This document shows positions 42,315 through 52,988 of a DNA stretch of 64,000 nt, in pieces. Numbering within the stretch: the stretch's first letter is position 1; each line of letters begins with the position of its first letter. The DNA comes from Triangularia verruculosa (lineage: Eukaryota; Ascomycota; Sordariomycetes; Sordariales; Podosporaceae), in the NCBI GenBank assembly GCA_033296885.1, contig MU863955.1:108455-172454 (forward strand). Direction: 5' to 3'. Below the pieces are notes generated by a model. The model searched no databases. It was not told where the DNA came from and saw only the letters and a program-made list of their open reading frames with translations. Position numbers and translations under genes: made by a program.

Positions 42315-43616
42315 TCAAGTGAACTTGAGCTTAAACTTGAACGAAACCGTAGCAAAAGCCGGGTCTGTCACGCCGATCTCTTGCCCATCCACCAGTCCCA
42401 GTTCCTCCGCAAGCGTCTTTTCCAGATTCGGTCTGGTCTGCTCCTCCAAACTCGGTGGGCTCTGCATATACAGCGTCTTGCCCTCTGCTCTGATACTCGG
42501 CTTCTTGAGCTGCGCCTCTGGCCTCGTCGCAAAGGAATCCACCAGTTCCTGAAGCGTCCACTTTGGATCGACCTGCAGCTCTCTGGCAGAGACGCCGCAG
42601 ACGGGGCAGTCGTCCTTCTTCTCGTGCCTGAATGTGTATGTGTAGATGCTGTCGTTGCCCGAGTACATCATGTAGTTGTTGTCTGGGTAGCCGAGATACG
42701 GGGCGCAGCTAGTTGCTATCTTTAGCGCCTCGTTGCAGCAGGCCGCAGCGATAACGGAGTTGGTGGCAGCGATGGCGGGGATGATGTTCTTTACTACGCC
42801 CTGGGTGAGGGAGTAGGTTATCCCAGAGATGTTGAACTCCCGCGCGCGGAGGAGGGCTTTTTGGTAGAGCCAGGTGATGTGCTCCGGGTCGTCCTTGTCG
42901 AGTTGGGGGAAGGGCTTCTCCTTGTCCCAGGCGATCACATGGGCCCATTCGATGCAGTGTTCGGGCTGGCGAGGGATGCTGGCGAGTGTGCAGAGGGGGA
43001 CGGCGGCGCGAGGGGCGTGCATGTCGAGCTGGCATTCGAGGCAAGATGTGATGGTCGGGAGGATTACGCGGGCTTGTCCTTTGAAGCCTTCGGTGCCGCC
43101 GTCAATCAAGGGTTTGTAGCTGTCTTCAACCGTGTCGTCGACCATGTTGACGAGGGTGGCGTTAATCCAGCGGCGAGCTTCGATGCTGTCGAGACCACAG
43201 ACGACGATTTGAAATTGCATGTAGAAGTCTTCGTCAAAGTCCTGGATTTTGCAGTTGTGAGGGGTGATCTTGACACCTTTGACGCGCTTCTCGACGAAGG
43301 CGGCGGCGACTTCTGCCTTGAACTTGCCGACATCTGACTGGCGGAAGAGGAACTGGCGGTTGAGGTTGGAGATGTCAATGGTGTCCATATCGATGACGTG
43401 AATGTCCTTGAAGCCGGAGAGGGCAAGATTCTTGAGAAGCTCACAGCCTAGACCGCCTGCACCGATAACCAGGACCTTCATCTTCTCTTGGGCTTCGGCG
43501 CTGGTTTCACCGTTGAAGAGCTCGGGGACGGTGAAGGGGCCAGCGCGGGTACGTATTCTGTCGAGATACTTCCATCTTGCTGGCTCAGACGAAGGGTAGA
43601 CCTGCCCGGAAGGCAT
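42315..43616 (-). CDS. UBA3: NEDD8-activating enzyme E1 catalytic subunit Uba3
   Basis: Forms the E1 with Ula1/APPBP1 that activates NEDD8 for cullin modification. Single exon, 433 residues from the ATG at 43616; the frame is open to an upstream ATG at 43733 (39 more residues, leader-like). Nucleotide-binding GAGGLGCE, the DMDTIDISNLNRQF loop, ATP-site DVGKFKAE, and the catalytic Cys in VPLCTLASIPRQPEHC are all present. Zinc ligands are the CLEC pair (SCLECQLDM) and CPVC further on. The C-terminal ubiquitin-fold domain starts around TLQELVDSFATRPEAQ and ends SFKFKLKFT. The start at MPSGQVYPSSEPARWKYLDRI agrees best with the usual length. Confidence 0.93.
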   Translation of the reverse strand: MPSGQVYPSSEPARWKYLDRIRTRAGPFTVPELFNGETSAEAQEKMKVLVIGAGGLGCELLKNLALSGFKDIHVIDMDTIDISNLNRQFLFRQSDVGKFKAEVAAAFVEKRVKGVKITPHNCKIQDFDEDFYMQFQIVVCGLDSIEARRWINATLVNMVDDTVEDSYKPLIDGGTEGFKGQARVILPTITSCLECQLDMHAPRAAVPLCTLASIPRQPEHCIEWAHVIAWDKEKPFPQLDKDDPEHITWLYQKALLRAREFNISGITYSLTQGVVKNIIPAIAATNSVIAAACCNEALKIATSCAPYLGYPDNNYMMYSGNDSIYTYTFRHEKKDDCPVCGVSARELQVDPKWTLQELVDSFATRPEAQLKKPSIRAEGKTLYMQSPPSLEEQTRPNLEKTLAEELGLVDGQEIGVTDPAFATVSFKFKLKFT

Positions 43617-44211
43617 GGTGATTGCGGTATTGTAAAAGTCGAAATAATCCAGGAGGCAGTGATGTTGACCTGGTGATGTTTGACCGAGGTGGGGTTGGAG
43701 GTTGGAGGGGAAGCTGCCCTGGGGAGCTCCCATTGCGCCCAGGCGTGCCAGGCTGCCATGAGCTGTTCTGTGGGGCTTATCGATACAACGGCTTAGCGGC
43801 TCTTAGCGATAGCGGCCCGCTAATTGGTACCCATGCAAGTCGCTGTAAGCTCCCGTCTCATCTCAAAGCTCACGAGCATGACATGAAAGACCGACGAGTT
43901 TTGAGATCTGAAAGCCGGAAAAAAACTTCATTTTGATCTCTAGGGAGGGATCTCCGACCTTTCAGATTTAAGTTTGAAGTCTGTTGCTTCTAGGTTCGGC
44001 GATTTCTAACATACCTAAGGTAATACTGGCTGTGCAAATAGCCTGCTTGCAATTGAGCTCAAGCTCACAAGCTCGACACCGTGTCCCAGTTGATGGTGTA
44101 GGTAAGAGACGGAGTTGGGACCTCTTTTTATGACAACTGAAGCTAATAAATACTCTAGATGCAAAAGAGTTTCATTATCTCAGCGTTACCGACCCACCTC
44201 AACTATTCAAG
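43617..44211. other. Divergent UBA3/TEL2 promoter region
   Basis: Includes the possible UBA3 N-terminal extension (to 43733). No other gene seen. Confidence 0.5.
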
Positions 44212-47200
44212 ATGGACGACTTCTTGACACCAGTGAGCACCATTAGAATCACAGGCAAGAAAGAAGCAGATGTATCACGGAGCCTTGTCAACTCTCAACC
44301 AAATTCCTCCACAACAACCCAAACAAAAACATCCCCAACATCAACGGAGGATGCTCTCCAAGTCTTGAAACAACAGCCGAGCTATGATGAGCTTATTGCC
44401 ACTCTACGGTTCCTATCTCGACACCACCCAGACAACGATATTCCCACCATCAGGCTTCCCAGTCCCACAAGTGCCCAAGTAGTCCAAGTCCTTGTATCGG
44501 AAATCGTAACGAACCACTGGATTATACTCAAAGAAGATGCCGGAGACAGCAAGAACTCTGGCTACAAGCTCCTACTTTATTGTCTTTCTAGCATCACAGG
44601 CATCAATGCGATCCTAGTTCGACTGCGGGCTTTGATTCAGGAGTACAAATCGGATACCGAAGGATCGGGCAAGGTGAAAAGGCCGGACATTCACCTGAAC
44701 TTGGAAACTCTTCTGGACTTACTGGCGACCCTGCTGAAAGGGGATGGATGGATACTGGAGGCTTGGCAGACTGCTAGGACATCTACAGGCGGAGACGCTG
44801 CCACTTCAGCGGTTCGAATGAGGCCTAGAGTCCAAGAAATTCTGGCTCTTTTTGGTGGCGGTAGGATTGTGTCGCTTGCTGCCGAAGCCGAGGCTATCGT
44901 GAAGGCAAATAAGACCGCAAAGGACGATAACTATGATATTTGGGTGGCAGACGCACAACAGTACACTACGTGGCTGGGAAGGAATATCGTTACATGGCAA
45001 TTGTCAGATGTTTCCCCTAGACACCCAAAGTTTGGGTCAGAACTCTTCTCGAAGGGCTTGAAGCTGGGTCATGGTGGTAAGTTGCATCTTGTTATTTTGG
45101 ATAGTGTCGCAATTACTGACCGTGATCAGATGCACTGACCAAGCATGTCCTGGGTGAACTGGTGCTGAAGAAGATGTCAGAGCCTTCAAGATTCGGTCTG
45201 TTGCTGAGCAATCTCCCCCCCACAGAGCAGCGAAAGGTGCTGTTTTCAATATTGAAGCTGTTATCCTCAAAATATCTCGATCGTCTCGGGCACTGCGAGT
45301 CTGAAGAAAGCAAGCCCTTAGTGGCTGCCGTTGCTGGCGCACTCGGATCCATCGTCGCCGAAAACAGTAGTCTCAAGAACTACTTGGTAGAATGGCTGAC
45401 CGGCTCGTCAGGGGCAGGTCTTGGCGAAGGTGTTGGTATCAGGAGAGCAGTACTAGCTGTCGTCTCGCGACACCGGCACGACATTGTTACTGTACTGGAG
45501 AAGAGTCTGGGTCAGTTCGGTGATCAGTTGTACATCAAACACTCACCGATGCTACAACAAGAAGGCAAGTACTGGTGCAAGCATCAAAACTGTTACAGGG
45601 CAAGTGCTAACGTCAGAAACAGCCCATGTTGAAGTCCTGCTTCTTAGTGCCGGCTATGTACACCGCGTGTCTCCAATAAAGCTCACTCTTATGATGCGTA
45701 CCGGCGTTTGGTTGAATGCGATTTCCAACAGGCTCGCAGCACCTCATCAGAAAGCGCGCTTGTTAGGAATGGTTGTTGGCGAAGCCCTCTCCAATCTCGT
45801 CGATAAGGGTGACAAGCGGCTGAACTTCGATACGGAGAAAGAATTTGAGGACATGGCGATATGGTCCAAGGGCTTAACGCAAGTCTCTGATGAAGTTGGG
45901 AGCATAGAGCCTCTCTTTGAGTCGCCGCCGACAACACTGCCCAAAAAGAAAGCCGCCTCGCTAAAAGCAACACATGCAGCAGCAAGACCTCCAGCCCAGC
46001 CCCCACAGACTGGTTTTATCATTGAAGAACTGAGTGACGAGGAAGGCCCAGGGGATGACGGTCTTGTCCCATATGCAAAACCCGAATCTGATGCAGAGGA
46101 CTCGGATGATGACCCAACATTGATCAGAAGGGACAAACCAAAGGCCCCTGTGTACGTAAGGGACTTGATCAGGTACCTCCGCGACACAGACAACTACGAT
46201 CTTCAAAAGCTTGCTCTCACCTCAGCTCCAACGCTCATTCGCCGGAAAGCCGAATACGGAACAGAAGTCAAGGAGCATGCTGATGAGCTTGCTGGTCTGT
46301 TGATTGGGCTGAGTGACAAGTTTGATATGGAGGATTTTGACGATCTAAGACTTCAGGGTATGATCGCTTTGGTGGTAGCCCAACCGAAAATCATGGGCCC
46401 TTGGTTTGCCAAAACATTTTTCGATGGTGATTTTTCGATCTCACAGCGAGCCTCCGTTCTCATCGTCTTGGGCCTCAGCTCAAGAGAGCTCGCGGGTTTT
46501 GAAGCATCGACTTATTCCGCCGCAGCAGCCTTCCCATCGAAGACACTCCCCGAACGAGTCGAGAAGCTCTACCTCCCTCAAAACACCTCATTCTACCAAC
46601 CAAAGTCGTCATCTTCTCTAAAAGCCCTACCGCCCAACGCCTTGGATGGCATAGCCCACTCCATAGCCGACAACTTCCTCGCTCCTATGGCAGCGGAAGC
46701 GGCCGACTCGGCCACTGGTCCCAACGCCCTCAAGCTATCAACTTTCACTTTCCGTCTAAACAACCCCGAGAAAGTTCGGCACATAACCAAAACTAAACCT
46801 CGAATTCGCAGCATACCCAACACAACTGCCAGCCTGCTCTCGTCGTCCTTCTTCACCCCCTTGATCTCCCGCTTTCAGGCCGCACTTCACTCGTCTTCTT
46901 CCAGAATCAGGGGGATATTATTCAACCCCTATCTCTTGTCCCTCTACATCAAAACCTTGGCTTTGATAATACACGCTTCTGGTCCTAGTACACTTTCTCT
47001 TCCGCAGATGACAGTGGAATTGTGGAGGTTGCTGCTCAACACAAGCGTGAGAACGCAGGCAGTGGGAGATTTGCAGCTGACCCAAGCGATTTTGCTTGGG
47101 TTTATGGCATTGTTGGATGTGAATGAAGATCGGATGAGGGACCTCTGTCAGGAGATGGGCAGGGAATTGATTGAGGCGAAGGACTGGGTCGCGGGGGTGT

Positions 47201-47337
47201 TTGGGAACTTAAGGGGTGGTGATGAGGGTGGGGAGGAGGAGCAGGTGAAAATGTTAGCAGCGGGGGTGTTGGTTAGGCTGGGAGAGGGGATCGAGAAGTG
47301 GCAGTTGGTGTTGGTGGGGGATTTGATTGGGTTCTAG
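44212..47337 (+). CDS. TEL2: Telomere length regulation protein Tel2 (TTT complex)
   Basis: Acts with Tti1 and Tti2 as a co-chaperone for PI3K-like kinases (ATM, ATR, TOR). Exons 44212-45076, 45130-45564 and 45623-47337 give about 1,004 residues of mostly helical-repeat sequence. Conserved part is the region after the acidic linker (EELSDEEGPGDDGLVPY): APVYVRDLIRYLRDTDNYDL, LTSAPTLIRRKAEYGTEV and ISQRASVLIVLGLSSRELAG. The second intron begins with GCAAGT after AG, giving a GC-AG intron of 58 nt with a GCTAAC branch; no GT donor nearby keeps the frame. The long acidic stretch fits CK2 sites known in TEL2 proteins, which recruit R2TP; that use here is inferred. Confidence 0.93.
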
Positions 47338-47972
47338 ATGGGGTGAGGAACAAGTAGTATATGAATATGCTGTTAGATGGTGAGATGTGATAACGAGGTA
47401 AAAGAAAATAATCGCAAAACTAAATAATAGCATGAACAAACTTTAAAAGAAACGCAAAAGAGTTCGGCGCTCCATCCAGAACGTTTACATTTCTTTTCGA
47501 GTGATCCAGCCGTGTATATTCAGACAGAACCCCTACGAGGTGTCCGCCGTTGTCTGCGCTACGCCCACAAATCCAATTCCATTTTCTCGAACGAATATCT
47601 CACCAAAATCCCAGACTTTATCCCTACTGCGCACGTGAGAGGAAAGAGTAGCTTCTCAACGACGAAAGTACACTAAAGGTTGCTCCTTTTGGTCGGCATT
47701 GAAATGGTGACCCCAAAGGGTGTCACGTGTACCAACCTACCCCGGTCGACTGGTACCCCACTTAAAAGCGATCTGACGCCATCGCGGCTTGGCATGCGTT
47801 TTTTCGCCAGGCGGCTCAGCGGGAAAAACGTTCTCCAAATCGCCAATTGACAAATCAACTTGCTCAGCTTACCGATAGCTTCCGGACTGTCAACTGTGTT
47901 TTGCTTTTGCTTTCTTTCTTTTCACACAACACTCTTGGTCTTGTCGTCAGCAGGTGTGCAGTACCATTGAAA
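47338..47972. other. Intergenic region before COX17
   Basis: No gene seen; the end is a T/C-rich leader. Confidence 0.5.
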
Positions 47973-48336
47973 ATGTCAGCCCAAGCTACCGCCAGCTCTA
48001 TCGGTATGCTAGCCCCAGCAGGAGATGTTCAGTTGTTGTACATGGTGTGACTAACAGCCAAATGTAGCTTCCGGCGCCCCCGCTGCGCCAGCCATTGCTC
48101 AGTCTGCTGCTGCTGCTGAGAGCAAGCCCAAGGTCCGTCGCCGCTGTTGATGCAACGTTTTAGGATTCAAGAAGTTGACAACAGAATGGTCACAGCCCTG
48201 CTGCGTCTGCAAAGACGAAAAGGCAAAGCGTGATGAGTGCATGCTCTTTTCCAACGCTGCCGACCCACAAAAGGACTGCTTGTCGACGATTGACCAGTAC
48301 AAGAGCTGTATGGCTGGGTTCGGGTTCAAGGTTTAA
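47973..48336 (+). CDS. COX17: Copper chaperone Cox17
   Basis: Carries copper in the mitochondrial intermembrane space to Sco1 and Cox11 for cytochrome c oxidase. Three exons, 47973-48003, 48068-48132 and 48196-48336, give 78 residues; each exon is too short to stand out as an open frame. The copper site KPCC-type is PCCVC at 33-37, and the twin CX9C pattern is Cys37/Cys47 and Cys60/Cys70, complete for Mia40-dependent import. The end YKSCMAGFGFKV is typical. The second intron uses a GTCCGT donor; its acceptor CACAG precedes PCCVC. The N-terminal 32 residues are Ala/Ser-rich and less conserved. Confidence 0.95.
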
Positions 48337-49111
48337 GAGATCAACACCAGGGGACGAAGAAGAAATGTACAATACGATTACGATACGGCAAAAACGGGGA
48401 AACATAATACCAGGGGCGTTCATATGGGTTTCAGAGAAGGGGTATGGAGAGATATAAGGAATGCTTTTTTTCGCCAAGATGTGCATATTCGGAAGCACAC
48501 ACTCGTGTTAGATATGCTGAGTTTGACTGGGTGACGTATTTGTGTCACTTTGATTGGCTATGCCGGACTTGGACTTTATAGAGCGGACGAATTCAGGAGA
48601 ACTACTCACCTCCAGCCCATGTGTTATCCCGCTTATGAATGGTTACCAGGGTGTCAATCCTCGTCCTTGAAAAAGCACTCCATTCCAACCCATCTTGCAT
48701 AACCAGCTACGCATAATGCCAGCAGCCCGTCGGCTGTACAACAGAAGTCGGTTCTGTTGATATTTCAAAGCCAGAAACTTCCAAGCCCAAGGGGATATAG
48801 GTACGTCTACCTCCATGCACTTATAAGTCACACGGCCAAGTAACACAGGGTTTGGGCTTGGGGATATCATGGGCCATTCCATTCTATCCCCGTGTTCCCT
48901 TGATGAACCTGTGTTTTGAAGACGAAGGCCAGTAGGGCACAGTGCGATCCCTTACTATCAAGGAATAAAGAACTACCTGGCTTGGGTTTCTTGGCACCGC
49001 CCTCCCAGTTGGACACCAAGTCGAATATCAGTGGATGGTAAGCTCGTCCATGTCATCCAGGAATTCTTTCAAATCCTCGTGGGAATCAATCATGCCCTCG
49101 TTGGGTTACCT
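48337..49111. other. Region 3' of COX17, with possible decayed coding traces
   Basis: On the minus strand from 49093 a frame reads MIDSHEDLKEFLDDMDELTIH, in phase with the gene at 49112-49753 but after two in-frame stops. A neighbouring frame reads FDLVSNWEGGAKKPKP just before a GTAGTT. No intact gene otherwise. Confidence 0.4.
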
Positions 49112-49753
49112 TCATGCTCTCGCCAAATATGTCCATCTATCGTCCAGCGCGTCCATCTCATCGTCCAGCGTGTCCATCTTAAAGCTCATATAATTGAGGT
49201 CGTCGGCGAAACGATCCGCCGCTCTGTCAATTTTGCCTAGTAGCGGCAGGTGACTGTTGGCCTCTTCAGGCTGGGTGGTCAGGAGGGTCAACTGGCGGCT
49301 GAGGTGCTCGGTCAGACGACGGTTCTCCTGGACGGCTTTCTTCAGGGCTTTGGTGCGGCGCTTTATTTTGGCATTCCTAGCAGCTGGTCAGGCTTGATAT
49401 GAAGGTATATGAACGGTGTAGGGAGGCAGCTAGGTGGTTATTTGGACCGAAGTCTGTCAATCTCGGGGAACTGATGATGAGTATTCTGTTTGCATTCGCT
49501 AGGACTCCCGATATCTACTTCGCTAGCTTCCTGCAGTTCGTCGCGACCAAAGCGGACAAATCGATCACTGGCAGAATCCCACTTGTGGAGGATATATATG
49601 GAATCCTCCCTATCAATGTATGGCCCCTTTGGAAAGTTCAGCCGCTGTAGGAACTGTCAGCTACAGCCTGGCTGTTGCACGTGCCAAGCATAGAAGACAT
49701 TGACTCACGATGTGCTCTGGCGGGTTTTGAGCACGCTGAGCGCGCCCTTTCAT
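49112..49753 (-). CDS. Three-exon hypothetical protein (orphan)
   Basis: Not recognised. Exons 49753-49709, 49644-49448 and 49376-49112 on the minus strand join in phase to 168 residues. It begins MKGRAQRAQNPPEHI, continues RLNFPKGPYIDREDSIYILH and ends in DDRWTYLARA. The third exon (NAKIKRRTKALKKAVQENRR onward) is a charged, Leu-spaced sequence that may form a coiled coil. Intron 1 has a GTGAGT donor, CTGAC branch and CTACAG acceptor (64 nt); intron 2 (71 nt) has a weak GTCCAA donor. Support is the matching phases and natural composition; there is no family match. Further coding-like sequence in the same frame after the stop suggests the gene may once have been longer, so it may be decaying. 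Confidence 0.5.
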
Positions 49754-50458
49754 TCAGAGCACTCCGATTCAGGGTATTCTACTGTGGATGATGCGAAGTC
49801 AACGGATGGGGAATCCATGATGCAGGTGTCTCTTGCCAGATGCCGGTTATGATGAGGTTATGATAAAGAAAGGGAAGAGCGAGAGTAAAGTCTAGGTTTC
49901 TCCGACAGAGAGAAACTCGCCTTTGAAAGTTTTCCCTCCATCATGGCTTTTTTGACTTCGTGTGGCGTGTTCTTCACCCAAAAATCAGCGAAGCGGCAGC
50001 TTCAATGGTGTATCTGATGGGAGTTAAAGGACGTCGTTAAGAAATAAAACGCGGTTCATGGGCCGTGTAGGTTTGCCCGATTGTTTATATCCCGCATGGC
50101 GGACGTGATGCTGCCAGGTTTAACAAGATTAACGAGGAACATGTACGACATCCATCTCGACGGTGTAGACCATGAAGCCAGTCATTGAACCCTTCACTGC
50201 CCCTGAAGGTTGAAGCAGCACGTGTTCTCCGAACTGGCCCACTCCGCCAAGAGACAACGCTTGGCATTCTCTCAACCAGGGCGGTGTAGGCTATGTGGTG
50301 TGGCAGAATCATTTTGCACCAGTTCCCCGCCAAAAAAGTTCCACCCGCAAACTCCAAAAACACCAAGGTACCTTGAGGACTTGCGATCACCAGCTTCTTT
50401 CTCGCCCCCAACCTCGGTACAGCTTACACTCGGCTGCGCCGAGCAAATTCTGGGCAAA
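49754..50458. other. Divergent intergenic region before PXR1
   Basis: No gene seen. Holds the promoter and leader of PXR1 and the upstream side of the orphan gene. Confidence 0.5.
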
Positions 50459-51693
50459 ATGGGTCTCGCCGGTGCTAAGAAGTAAGATGCGCCTTGTCGA
50501 ATTGGACCTGACAACCAAGAGAACTAACAAAGCTCGTGAAAACAGCAAACGGAGACTCGGCAACGATCCGAACAACAACAGATGGTCGCGCAACACCGAG
50601 TCGTTCGGCCAGAAGATGCTGCGGTCGCAGGGGTGGGAGCCGGGCCAGTACCTCGGGGCCAAGGACGCGGCGCATGCTGAGAACTATGGCGCCGCCAGCG
50701 CATCGCATATCCAGGTCGTGTTGAAGGACGATACCCTCGGTCTGGGAGCCAAGCGAAACAACGGAGACGAGTGCACTGGACTGTTCGACTTTCAACACCT
50801 GCTCGGGCGACTCAATGGCAAGAGCGAGGAGGCGCTGGAGAGTGAACTGAAGAAGCGCGAGGACATGAAGCTCAACTCATACCTTGAGCGGAGGTTAGGG
50901 ACGATTCGCTTTGTCAGGGGCGGCTGGTTAGTTGGGGATGTATTGAAGGAAGAGCCGCAAGAGGGAGACGGCATATCAGAGGCCAGTAGTGCTCAGGAAA
51001 TCTCCAGGGAGTCGACAGAAGAGAGCGCCGAGACAGAACCCTCAGAACCGCCATCGAAGAAACGCAAGGCCGAGCAGGACACAGACAAGGACGACGAGAA
51101 GGCGCGCAAAAAGGAGAAGAAGTCCAAGAAGAGGAAAATCGAATCCGATGCTGAAACAGATAGTGCCGACTCCAAGAAAAGGAAGAAGGACAAGAGTTCG
51201 AAGAAACGCAAGGTGAATTCAGAGGAGGGCGATTCAGAGCCGACAAAGTCGAAGAAATCTAGCAAAGAAGAGAAGCAGAAGGATGAGCCTGGGAAAGAGG
51301 CAGCCATGTCTGCCGAGGATGTCAAGAAGGCGAAGAAGAAGAAGGACAAGAAAGAAAAGAAGGACAAGAAAGAGAAAAAAGACAAGAAAAAGAAGGATAG
51401 GTCAGCGTCAGACTCTGGTACAGAGACAGGTGACAGCAGCTCCAAGGAGAAGAAGCGCAGGAAAGAGGGGAGCACCACCCCAGCAGTCGACAGCGGTGTA
51501 TCGACACCAGCGGGCAGTGGCTACTCAACTCCTGTTACAACTTCGTCTCGCTACCTTGCAAGGTCAAGGTTTATTGCTCAGAAGAAGATGGCTTTCACCG
51601 ATAGCGCGGCGCTTAATCAGGTAAGACACAATCAGGACCTCGGCTGCTTTGTCCAATGCTAACATCACCCAGATCTTCATGATCAAATCGTAG
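50459..51693 (+). CDS. PXR1: G-patch protein Pxr1 (Gno1, PinX1-like)
   Basis: Nucleolar G-patch cofactor that activates the helicase Prp43 in rRNA and snoRNA processing; human PinX1 also inhibits telomerase. Exons 50459-50481, 50546-51620 and 51673-51693 give about 372 residues. The start MGLAGAKNKRRLGNDPNNNR and the G-patch (about residues 25-72: SFGQKMLRSQGWEPGQYLGA, then LKDDTLGLGAK) match the family. A helical part with FDFQHLLGRLNGKSEEAL follows. Then comes a long Lys/Glu-rich tail with many KKxKK repeats, expected for nucleolar targeting. The last 21-nt exon adds IFMIKS, part of the usual conserved end (ALNQIFMIK). Confidence 0.95.
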
Positions 51694-52988
51694 GGCCCCG
51701 AATTACACACGATATAGGAAGCATAAATTCGACTTTCCGACGAAACTGGGAAACATGTGGTGTTGAGTAGTTAGGGTAGAGGATATTGAAAATCGAGGAA
51801 AGACGTCCAAGGGTACCGACCACGCGCTTCAGGGGCTTATCCAGTGACATTTGGAAATGGCATATGCTGGTACTCCGGTTAGGGAAGTGTGCATGCCCAC
51901 GATGGACAGAGCGGTTCCAGGTTGTGGTGTCGTGCCTGACTTGCAGAAAAGGACGGTTATACAGGGCTCCTTTGGGTGGTGCGGACTGTCGATGGCGAAG
52001 TTTGTGGCTTTGAGCGAGCATCGTTTAGTAACGGATAGAGTATTATTTACTGCATGGCGCCAGAGGATGGATAGGTCAACGGTGTTATTTCAGGTGTCCA
52101 AAGAATTAAAGTACTTTAATCAACGGGCTGTTTACCCCTCGTGGCTTAGCTTAGCTTGATCGTGTTTTCCTACCTACTCAGTCAGTGAACGAGCATAAGG
52201 CAGGGACAGTCCACTGTTGCCGCCGCCGCTGCTGCATGGAGCAGCCAGTCCCAGTCGATGCAGTGAGATGTGTGATATCCCAACACTGAGGGTGGACTGT
52301 GACTGTGTGCCGGTGCATCTGCACTCGAAATCAACAGCGACTTATTGACCTACAGAAGACTGAAAGACGACCAGCACAACAACCTTTGATTGGGCTCAAG
52401 ATCGGACGGTGAGCGGCATATTTGGGTGTTTCGAGCATTTCGTCCTTATTTTGGCGATTGACCGGGTTGCTCAGAGCCGCAAAACGGAAAAATTGCGCAC
52501 AAAGTGCGAAAAGTTCTGGAGAAGGAAGCTGGCCGTGGAGCATCACCGGCAACAAACAACACCAAAATTTCGACAGAGACCGATGTTTGCGACGCCCGCA
52601 CAGCACAAAACCACAGCGTAGCAGCCATCTCTCTCACTTTCCTGTTGATCATTTGATTTCTCAGACAAAGTCGAAATATCCTGCACGGCGCACCTGATCC
52701 CTTGAAGCTGGCCAACTTGCCAACAGCCCGTCCTGTCCGCATTGACATTTCACACTCAAAGCAGCTCTTTGGCAGCCTCATCCAGCAAGATCGGTCCCAG
52801 AAACTTTCACACTCGTGAGGTCGGCCACTTGGTTCGAGTTTTTGGCATCTTTCATTTTGTTTCCCTGCTGCAGCGACCCGCCCCGGCCATGTCGATGCTT
52901 CCCATGCGACCTTGACATCACCACCCGCTCATCACATCCACCTTGAGCTGCATTGGCACCGGATACAGCATAGTCGCCGGCAGTTGCC
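51694..52988. other. Intergenic region
   Basis: About 1.3 kb without a recognised gene; short frames on both strands overlap one another. The last 250 bp are likely the leader of the BTB gene. Confidence 0.5.

Noticed and set aside
43617..43733. Longer N-terminus of UBA3
   Set aside because: The 39 extra residues look like leader sequence and exceed the usual length.
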